From NCBI RefSeq assembly GCF_016907335.1, contig NZ_JAFBBT010000001.1, forward strand, positions 992,001 through 1,056,000: DNA of 64,000 bases, written 5' to 3'. The stretch is from Curtobacterium herbarum (GTDB taxonomy: Bacteria > Actinomycetota > Actinomycetes > Actinomycetales > Microbacteriaceae). Each line of letters opens with the position of its first letter. Position 1 is the first letter of the stretch. The notes beneath the pieces were generated by a model that was not told the DNA's origin, searched no databases, and was given only the letters and a program-made list of their open reading frames with translations. A program made the position numbers and the translations under genes. Shown piece after piece: positions 58,550 to 64,000 of this stretch.

Positions 58550-58610
58550 GACGGAAGGTGATGGTCGTTCCGCGACCCCGCCTGCCGTCCGCCGACGACC
58601 GTCGCGCGCC

Positions 58611-58636
58611 CTGGAGTCCCGTTGAGAGGACACCAG
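58611..58636 (+). promoter_or_regulatory. Translational expression platform of the FMN riboswitch
   Basis: CTGGAGTCC (58611-58619) pairs with GGACACCAG (58628-58636), one mismatch. The right arm covers half of the GAGAGGA ribosome site (58624-58630) and the first base of the ribE GTG (58636). A further small stem GGTCG/CGACC lies at 58563-58577. No terminator with U-run is seen, so control is probably translational. Confidence 0.6.
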
Positions 58637-59310
58637 TGTTCACCGGCATCATCGAGGAACTCGGAACCGTCACCGCCGTCGACGAACGAGGCGACTCCGT
58701 CGCGCTCACCGTCCGCGGCCCGCTCGTCGTCTCCGACGCGCAGCACGGCGACTCCATCTCGGTCTCGGGCGTCTGCCTGACCGTCGTCGAGCAGACTCCG
58801 GACAGCTTCACCGCCTTCGTCATGAAGCAGACGCTCGACATGAGCGCGCACGGGTCGCTCCGGTCCGGCGACCGGGTGAACCTGGAGCGTGCGGCCTCGG
58901 TGGGGGACCGCCTCGGTGGCCACATCGTGCAGGGCCACATCGACGGCACCGCGACCGTCCTCGAGACCGACGACGGGGACGGCTGGCGACGGGTGCGGTT
59001 CGCGCTCACCCCGGAGCTCAGCCCGCTCGTCGTCGACAAGGGATCGATCGCGATCGACGGGGTCTCGCTGACCGTCAGCGCGGTGTCCGCGGAGTCCGTC
59101 GCACCCGACGCCGCCTGGTTCGAGGTCAGCCTGATCCCCGAGACCCTGGCCGCCACCACCCTCGGCGCGCGTGTGCCCGGCGACCGCGTCAACATCGAGA
59201 CCGACGTCCTGGCACGGCACGTCCGCCGGATGCTGCGGCTGGACGCCGCGGCCGGTGCCGTGGGTGCCATCGGTGCCGTGGGCGCTCCGGTCGGGGTGGA
59301 GGCCCGGTGA
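58636..59310 (+). CDS. ribE: Riboflavin synthase, alpha chain
   Basis: 224 residues with two lumazine-binding half domains: [15 protein letters not shown] ... [10 protein letters not shown] and [15 protein letters not shown] ... [11 protein letters not shown]. The repeated half and the MFTGII start leave no doubt; a GTG 26 codons earlier is inside the leader and rejected. GTG at 58636. Ends with a short Gly/Ala/Val tail overlapping ribB. Converts lumazine to riboflavin. Confidence 0.97.
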   Translation: MFTGIIEELGTVTAVDERGDSVALTVRGPLVVSDAQHGDSISVSGVCLTVVEQTPDSFTAFVMKQTLDMSAHGSLRSGDRVNLERAASVGDRLGGHIVQGHIDGTATVLETDDGDGWRRVRFALTPELSPLVVDKGSIAIDGVSLTVSAVSAESVAPDAAWFEVSLIPETLAATTLGARVPGDRVNIETDVLARHVRRMLRLDAAAGAVGAIGAVGAPVGVEAR

Positions 59311-60038
59311 TGGCCGCCGACACCGCCCCCGTCTCGCAGGCGGTCCCCACCGCGCCCGCTCCCGCCACCGCGCCGGCCGCCGCCGCCCCGGGGCTGTCCT
59401 CCGTCGAGCAGGCGATCGCCGCCATCGCCGCCGGCCGCCCGGTCATCGTCGCCGACGACGAACACCGTGAGAACGAGGGCGACGTCGTCCTCTCCGCCGA
59501 ACTCGCGACCCCGGAGTGGATCGCGTGGACGGTCGCGCACTCGTCCGGGTTCATCTGCGCACCCGTCAGCACCGAGATCGCCGATGCCCTCGACCTGCCG
59601 CCGATGGTCGAGCACAACGAGGACGTCCGCGGCACCGCCTACACCGTCACCGTCGACGCGGCCGTCGGCGTGACGACGGGCATCAGCGCCCACGACCGGG
59701 CCCGCACGCTGCGGGTCCTCGCCGACGCGACCTCGGTGCGCGACGACCTGCACCGCCCCGGGCACGTCGTCCCGCTGCGGGCACGGCCGGGCGGGGTGCG
59801 CGAGCGTGCCGGCCACACCGAAGCCGCGATCGACCTCGTCACCGCTGCCGGGCTCCGGCCCGCGGCGGCGATCTGCGAGATCGTCGACGAGCAGGGCGGC
59901 ATGATGCGTCTGCCGGAGCTCGTCGGACTCGGGACACGCGAGGGCGTGCCCGTCATCACCATCGCCGCGCTGGCCTCCTGGCTCGACGCGGCCGACCGGG
60001 CGGCGGACGTCGCCCGCACCGAAGGGACACACGCATGA
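59310..60038 (+). CDS. ribB: 3,4-dihydroxy-2-butanone-4-phosphate synthase
   Basis: 242 residues. A Pro/Ala N-terminal extension (about 1-30) precedes the RibB domain (about 31-235): [28 protein letters not shown], acidic metal loop [42 protein letters not shown] and [23 protein letters not shown]. The GTP cyclohydrolase II domain of the usual RibBA fusion is absent, so ribA must lie elsewhere. ATG 59310 overlaps the ribE stop. Confidence 0.95.
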   Translation: MAADTAPVSQAVPTAPAPATAPAAAAPGLSSVEQAIAAIAAGRPVIVADDEHRENEGDVVLSAELATPEWIAWTVAHSSGFICAPVSTEIADALDLPPMVEHNEDVRGTAYTVTVDAAVGVTTGISAHDRARTLRVLADATSVRDDLHRPGHVVPLRARPGGVRERAGHTEAAIDLVTAAGLRPAAAICEIVDEQGGMMRLPELVGLGTREGVPVITIAALASWLDAADRAADVARTEGTHA

Positions 60039-60514
60039 GCGGAGCAGGAGCGGCGGAGCGCGAGCTCGTCGACGGCAGCGGCATCCGGGTCGCGGTCATC
60101 GCCGGACAGTGGCACGACGTCATCGCGAACGGGCTCCTGGCCGGGGCCCAGCGCGAGATCGAACGACTCGGCGCCACCGCCCAGGTCGTCCCCGTGCCGG
60201 GCAGCTTCGAGTTGCCGGTCGTCGCGAAGGCCGCGCTGGAGTCCGGCTTCGACGCAGCGGTCGCCCTCGGCGTCATCATCCGCGGCGGCACCCCGCACTT
60301 CGAGTACGTCTCGGACGCGGCGACGAGCGGGCTGACCAAGGTCGCGATCGACACCGGCAAGCCCGTCGGCTTCGGCGTGCTCACCCTCGACGACGAGCAG
60401 CAGGGCATCGACCGCGCCGGACTGCCCGGGTCGACGGAGGACAAGGGCGCCGAGGCCGCACACGCCGCGATCGCCACGGCCGTCACCCTGCGGGAGCTGC
60501 GCGCCGACGCCTAG
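60035..60514 (+). CDS. ribH: 6,7-dimethyl-8-ribityllumazine synthase
   Basis: 159 residues. [65 protein letters not shown] (catalytic His) and [17 protein letters not shown] match lumazine synthase. The ATG overlaps the ribB stop (ATGA). Followed by a strong terminator. Confidence 0.97.
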   Translation: MSGAGAAERELVDGSGIRVAVIAGQWHDVIANGLLAGAQREIERLGATAQVVPVPGSFELPVVAKAALESGFDAAVALGVIIRGGTPHFEYVSDAATSGLTKVAIDTGKPVGFGVLTLDDEQQGIDRAGLPGSTEDKGAEAAHAAIATAVTLRELRADA

Positions 60515-60543
60515 CCCGTGGCGGAATGCAGAACGGCCCGCAT

Positions 60544-60583
60544 GCAGAACGGCCCCGTACCGAGAGGTACGGGGCCGTTCTGC
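60544..60583. terminator. Perfect 18-bp hairpin terminator
   Basis: GCAGAACGGCCCCGTACC (60544-60561), loop GAGA, GGTACGGGGCCGTTCTGC (60566-60583), 30 bases after ribH and 17 bases before the convergent gene's stop. It can stop both transcripts. GCAGAACGGCCC is partly duplicated just upstream (60527-60538). Confidence 0.92.
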
Positions 60584-60599
60584 GTGGTGCGGTGTGGGA

Positions 60600-60770
60600 C
60601 TACCGCTTGCCGAACACGTGGATCGGCAGGAAGAAGGAGAGGCTCATCAGCAGCACGCCGGCGATGAACACGAACGCCTGACCGGAGGCGACCTGGAACG
60701 CGAACCCGAACAGGTACATCGACACCAGCAGCAGCAGGATCGAGAAGACAGCAGCGATGACGCGGCCCAC
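60600..60770 (-). CDS. Small two-helix membrane protein
   Basis: 56 residues, GTG at 60770 with GGAGG ten bases upstream. Two hydrophobic helices: VIAAVFSILLLLVSMYLFGF and FVFIAGVLLMSLSFFLPIH, ending HVFGKR. Coding is supported by the ribosome site, the length-defined helices and the adjacent terminator. Similar short membrane proteins are common in Microbacteriaceae; function unknown. Confidence 0.75.
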   Translation of the reverse strand: MGRVIAAVFSILLLLVSMYLFGFAFQVASGQAFVFIAGVLLMSLSFFLPIHVFGKR

Positions 60771-60836
60771 GGTGGTACCTCCGGGAATCAGCGGGTTGAA
60801 CGAACTCAGTCTATCCCCAGGACCGGGTCCGTCGGT

Positions 60837-61385
60837 TCACGGAGCGGGTTTCGTCGCGATCAGGCGGTCGACGACCTGGAGCAGCGCCGCCATGTCGACC
60901 GAGGCCCGGTCCGGGCGGACGTCGCTCGCGGCCCCGAGTGACGCCGCGTGGTACAGCCCGTCGCCGAGGAGCTTGACCGCCTGCGCTGTGGGGACGTCCC
61001 CGAGCGCTTCGACGAGGGTGGCGAGCCAGGCGTTCTCGGTGTCGTCGAGGGTCCGGCCGGCCTCCTCGTACCCGGCCTGCTGCAGGCGCGAGGCCGCGAG
61101 CAGGGCGAGGTCGAGCTCGCTGCCGACGAACTGGCAGTTCTCGACGAAGTAGCGTGCCGGGCCGTCCTCGGCCGCCCGCATCCGTTCGATGTCCAGCGCG
61201 GACAGGTCGGTGAGCCGTTCGCACAGCCCCTCGACCAGGGCCGCCTTGGAGCCGAAGTGGTAGAGCAGTCCGCCCTTCGAGACACCGGCACGCGCGGCGA
61301 CGGCGTCGAGGGTCGCGGGACGCTCGCCCTCCTCGCACACGATGGCGACGAAGCTGTCGAGGACGCGGTCGCGAGCACTTGCCAT
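60837..61385 (-). CDS. TetR/AcrR family transcriptional regulator
   Basis: 182 residues. HTH (about 3-50, DRVLDSFVAIVCEEGERPATLDAVAARAGVSKGGLLYHFGSKAALVEGL), helical ligand domain with a TetR_C-like C-terminus. ATG 61385 lies seven bases past TAGACT (complement of 61393-61398). Divergent from the Gfo/Idh-AKR gene, with two palindromic operators between them. Confidence 0.93.
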   Translation of the reverse strand: MASARDRVLDSFVAIVCEEGERPATLDAVAARAGVSKGGLLYHFGSKAALVEGLCERLTDLSALDIERMRAAEDGPARYFVENCQFVGSELDLALLAASRLQQAGYEEAGRTLDDTENAWLATLVEALGDVPTAQAVKLLGDGLYHAASLGAASDVRPDRASVDMAALLQVVDRLIATKPAP

Positions 61386-61420
61386 GCGCACGAGTCTAGG
61401 GACCCACCGGACGCAGCAGG

Positions 61421-61494
61421 GGCCGTGAACGTTCACGGCCCCTTGTCGGCTGGGTCCACAGTCGCTAGCCTCGCTCCGACCGTGAAGGTTCACG
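61421..61494. promoter_or_regulatory. Twin palindromic operators between tetR and the Gfo/Idh-AKR gene
   Basis: Site 1 is the perfect 20-bp palindrome GGCCGTGAACGTTCACGGCC (61421-61440). Site 2, CGTGAAGGTTCACG (61481-61494), overlaps the expected start set by TAGCCT (61466-61471). Spacing is 58 bp centre to centre. Consensus CGTGAA-N2-TTCACG, a TetR-type site that can repress both genes. Confidence 0.75.
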
Positions 61495-61509
61495 ACGAAC
61501 AGGATCCGC

Positions 61510-63537
61510 ATGTCAGCGCAGACCGCGACCCCCACGCCCACCACGAACGACTCGACCCCCGGCTGGGCGGTCCTCGGCCCCGGGGGCATCGCCCGCCGGT
61601 TCCTCGCGCAGCTGTCCACGAGCAGTGGCCGGCTCGTCGCCGCCGGCAGCTCGTCCCCGGAGCGAGCGCAGGCCTTCGCGGACGAGGCCGCCGAGCACGG
61701 CTTCCTCGACGTCACCGCCGGCTCGTACGACGAGGTCCTCGCCGACCCGCGCGTCGACGCCGTCTACATCGCGACCGTGCACACCGGGCACGCAGCCCTC
61801 GTCCTCGCGGCGCTCCGGGCCGGCAAGGCCGTGCTCTGCGAGAAGCCGCTGACGCCGAACCACGGCACGACGATGGCGCTCGTCGACGCCGCCCGACAGG
61901 CCGGGCTGCCCCTCGTCGAGGCGTTCATGTACCGCTTCCACCCGCAGACCGCCGCCTTCCTCGACCTGGTCCGCGACGGCGCGGTCGGCACGGTCACCCA
62001 CGTCGACGCCTCGTTCGCCTTCCGGACCGAGGAACGCTCCGGTCGGCTCTTCGACGTCGAGACGGCCGGCGGCGGGATCCTCGACGTCGGCTGCTACCCG
62101 GTCACCATGGCCGCGGCGATCGTCCAGGCCGCCACCGGGGTCGCCGTCGCCGAACCGGTCGAGCTGCACGCCGTCGGGACCCTCGGGCCGACCGGGGTGG
62201 ACGAGTGGACCGTCGCCAGCGCGACGTACGCGACGGGCATCACCGCGAGCCTCCGCACCGGCGTCCAGGTCGAGGACACGAACGCCGTCGTGGTGCACGG
62301 CACCCGCGGCACGATCACGCTCCGCGACCCCTGGACCATCGGCGGCGACCCCGTCATCGCGGTCCGCACCGTCGACGCCGCACCGACCGAGACGTCCTTC
62401 GCCGGTGCCGCCCCCTACGGGCTCGAGGCCGACGCCACCATCGACGCACTCCGTGCCGGCCGGGTCGACGCGCCGCAGATGACCACCGACGAGAGCCTGG
62501 CCGCGGCCCGCACGCTCGACCGCTGGCGCGCCGCGATCGGCCTGCGCTACCCGTTCGAGGCCGAGACCGCCGACATCCCCACGGTCAGCGGCCGCCCGCT
62601 CACCGTCGCGTCGGACGCCCCGATGGCCTACGGCCGACTGCCCGGTATCGACAAGCGCGTCTCCCGTCTCGTGATGGGTGTCGACAACCAGCCCGACCTG
62701 GCCCACGCCAGCGCGATCTTCGACCACTTCGTGGAGCAGGGCGGCACCGTCTTCGACACGGGCTACATCTACGGCGGCGGCGTGCTCGAGGGCCGACTCG
62801 GTGCCTGGATCCGGAACCGCGGCATCCGCGAGGACGTGGTCGTCATCACCAAGGGCGCCCACACGCCGTACTGCGACCCGGAGTCGCTCACCCGCCAGCT
62901 GCTCGAGAGCCTGGAACGCCAGGGCACCGACTACGCGGACGTCTACATGATGCACCGGGACAACCCGGACATCCCGGTCGGGGAGTTCGTCGACGTCCTC
63001 GACGAGCACCGCCGAGCCGGGCGCATCCGGGTCTTCGGCGGGTCGAACTGGACCCCCGCCCGCTTCGACGAGGCGAACGCCTGGGCCGCGGCGAACGGCA
63101 AGCACGGGTTCGAGGTGCTCAGCAACCACTTCGGGCTCGCCGAGGCCCTCGACGTCCCCTGGGCCGGCTGCGAACACGTCACCGACGCCGCCTCGAAGCA
63201 GTGGCTCGAGGAGCGCCAGGTCCCGCTGCTGCCCTGGTCGTCGCAGGCCCGCGGGTTCTTCACCGGCCGGGCCCGTCCGGACGACACCAGCGACGCCGAG
63301 CTCGTCCGCTGCTACTACTCGGACGCCAACTTCGAGCGCCTGCGCCGGGCCGAGGAGCTCGGCGCGCAGTACGGCGTCCCGGCCACCGCGATCGCCCTGG
63401 CCTACGTGCTGCACCAGCCGTTCCCGACGTTCCCGCTGTTCGGCCCGCGGACCATCGCCGAGGCCCGCTCGTCGATGCTCGGGCTGACCGTCGACCTCAC
63501 GCCCGAGCAGGTGGCATGGCTCGACCTCCGCAGCTGA
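61510..63537 (+). CDS. Gfo/Idh/MocA oxidoreductase - aldo/keto reductase fusion protein
   Basis: 675 residues. Residues about 15-345 are Gfo/Idh/MocA: WAVLGPGGIARRFLAQL (Rossmann), ATVHTGHAALVLAALRAGKAVLCEKPLTPN (EKP motif), GGGILDVGCYPVTMAAAI. Residues about 365-675 are an aldo/keto reductase barrel: RLVMGVDNQ, FDTGYIYGGGVLEGRLG (Asp, Tyr), VVITKGAHT (Lys), YMMHRDNP (His) and IALAYVLHQP. Both catalytic sets look intact. ATG 61510, AGGATCC upstream. The two enzymes of a sugar or inositol redox step are likely fused; substrate unknown. Confidence 0.93.
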   Translation: MSAQTATPTPTTNDSTPGWAVLGPGGIARRFLAQLSTSSGRLVAAGSSSPERAQAFADEAAEHGFLDVTAGSYDEVLADPRVDAVYIATVHTGHAALVLAALRAGKAVLCEKPLTPNHGTTMALVDAARQAGLPLVEAFMYRFHPQTAAFLDLVRDGAVGTVTHVDASFAFRTEERSGRLFDVETAGGGILDVGCYPVTMAAAIVQAATGVAVAEPVELHAVGTLGPTGVDEWTVASATYATGITASLRTGVQVEDTNAVVVHGTRGTITLRDPWTIGGDPVIAVRTVDAAPTETSFAGAAPYGLEADATIDALRAGRVDAPQMTTDESLAAARTLDRWRAAIGLRYPFEAETADIPTVSGRPLTVASDAPMAYGRLPGIDKRVSRLVMGVDNQPDLAHASAIFDHFVEQGGTVFDTGYIYGGGVLEGRLGAWIRNRGIREDVVVITKGAHTPYCDPESLTRQLLESLERQGTDYADVYMMHRDNPDIPVGEFVDVLDEHRRAGRIRVFGGSNWTPARFDEANAWAAANGKHGFEVLSNHFGLAEALDVPWAGCEHVTDAASKQWLEERQVPLLPWSSQARGFFTGRARPDDTSDAELVRCYYSDANFERLRRAEELGAQYGVPATAIALAYVLHQPFPTFPLFGPRTIAEARSSMLGLTVDLTPEQVAWLDLRS

Positions 63538-64000
63538 CCGGCACCGGCGGCCGCGCGACGATCCTCGACGTCGCCGCGGCCGCCGGGGTCTCCCGGCAGA
63601 CCGTGACCCGCGCGGTGAACGGGCTGCCGGGGATCAGCACGGCCACGAAGGAGCGCGTCCTCGCCGCCGCTGCGGCACTCGACTACCGGCCCTCCCGCTT
63701 CGGTCGGGGGCTCGTGTCCGGCGGCGCGCACCAGCTCGGGCTGCTGGTCGACGACCTGCGGAACCCGTACTCGCCCGAACTCGCTGCGGCGGTCCTCCGG
63801 CTGGCGGCCGCGCGCGGGTGGAACGTGCTGCTCGCCGACGTCGGGCTGGCGGGTGACTCGGACCGGTCGGTGCAGGACCTCGGCGCCCAGAGTGACGTCG
63901 TCATCGGCTACCTCGGGGCGCGCGCACCGGAGTGGATCGAGCGACTCGGCTCGGTGCCGGTCGTGGAGCTCGACCCGCACGGTGTCCCCGCCCGCGGTGC
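63516..64000 (+). CDS. LacI family transcriptional regulator (3' truncated)
   Basis: 161 residues before the window edge. HTH (about 15-60): ATILDVAAAAGVSRQTVTRAVNGLPGISTATKERVLAAAAALDYRPSRFGRGL, then the start of a periplasmic-binding-like domain (HQLGLLVDDLRNPYSPELAAAVLRLAAARGWNVLLADVG). ATG 63516 overlaps the end of the fusion gene by 22 bases, so it is probably co-transcribed and may regulate the fusion gene's sugar pathway. Ligand-binding half is out of the window. Confidence 0.9.
   Translation, partial: MARPPQLTGTGGRATILDVAAAAGVSRQTVTRAVNGLPGISTATKERVLAAAAALDYRPSRFGRGLVSGGAHQLGLLVDDLRNPYSPELAAAVLRLAAARGWNVLLADVGLAGDSDRSVQDLGAQSDVVIGYLGARAPEWIERLGSVPVVELDPHGVPARG

Noticed and set aside
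58558..58635. Longer ribE start 26 codons upstream
   Set aside because: It lies in the riboswitch expression platform; riboflavin synthase starts with MFTGII.
1..64000. tRNA, rRNA, prophage or insertion sequence
   Set aside because: No T-loop pattern with acceptor pairing, rRNA-like stretch, transposase, integrase or phage gene was seen when reading both strands; a tRNAscan or Rfam search would settle it.

Overview
The window is about 72% GC with dense coding, GTGA/ATGA start-stop overlaps, many GTG starts and many genes with a TAnnnT-type -10 box 6-8 bases before the start codon. Gene content points to a high-GC Gram-positive of the Micrococcales, most likely Microbacteriaceae and plausibly Curtobacterium-like: a DUF5997/LysR-like pair, an FMN-riboswitch rib operon, an NrtR-nadABC-cysteine desulfurase cluster, coaBC, an LAYTG-anchored repeat protein and an F420/FMN luciferase-like enzyme. 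I saw no IS element, prophage, CRISPR array, rRNA or tRNA.

Layout. 1-7945: a tightly overlapping + strand purine-catabolism operon (partial allantoin-racemase-like gene, allantoinase, FmdA/AmdA amidase, AtzH-amidase fusion, ureidoglycine-glyoxylate aminotransferase, allantoate amidohydrolase-like M20 enzyme, RpiR regulator). 7912-9585: SRPBCC protein and YeiH-like exporter from a 36-bp divergent promoter. 9636-12408: M19 dipeptidase, then cysK-cysE. 12443-16721: Excalibur protein, MmcQ/YjbR, MOSC, a sigma factor with two Asp23-type partners, and a secreted lytic transglycosylase. 17087-21260 (- strand): MarR, GntR/FCD, DUF2071, DoxX, coaBC. 21315-30996: NRDE protein, an autoregulated membrane/wHTH pair, SDR, LLM oxidoreductase, PNPOx-like, PIG-V-like transferase, DHA2 exporter and an endonuclease/exonuclease/phosphatase protein, separated by large palindromic repeats. 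31071-31710: a five-copy hairpin array. 31741-34408: MetNIQ-type methionine transporter. 34637-38425: 2H phosphoesterase, alditol oxidase, DHA2 exporter, acylphosphatase. 38495-44348: NrtR and the de novo NAD operon nadABC plus a cysteine desulfurase. 44472-50165: repair genes (endonuclease V-like, tag), aroQ, GNATs, the LysR-like/DUF5997 pair, Lrp. 50273-58221: two secreted repeat proteins (one chaplin-like and sortase-anchored), then an anchored esterase coupled to an MprF-type DUF2156 protein. 58400-60583: FMN riboswitch, ribE-ribB-ribH, terminator. 60600-64000: a small membrane protein, TetR with paired operators, a Gfo/Idh-aldo/keto reductase fusion and a truncated LacI regulator.

How the genes work together: the first operon would take allantoin to ureidoglycine and then oxalurate, with the two amidases as candidates for the last steps. 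cysK/cysE make cysteine. NrtR probably senses NAD metabolites and represses the nad operon, whose cysteine desulfurase can serve the Fe-S cluster of NadA. The rib operon is FMN-controlled but lacks ribA and ribD locally. Noncoding DNA is unusually rich in palindromic arrays and in short tandem repeats just after stop codons.
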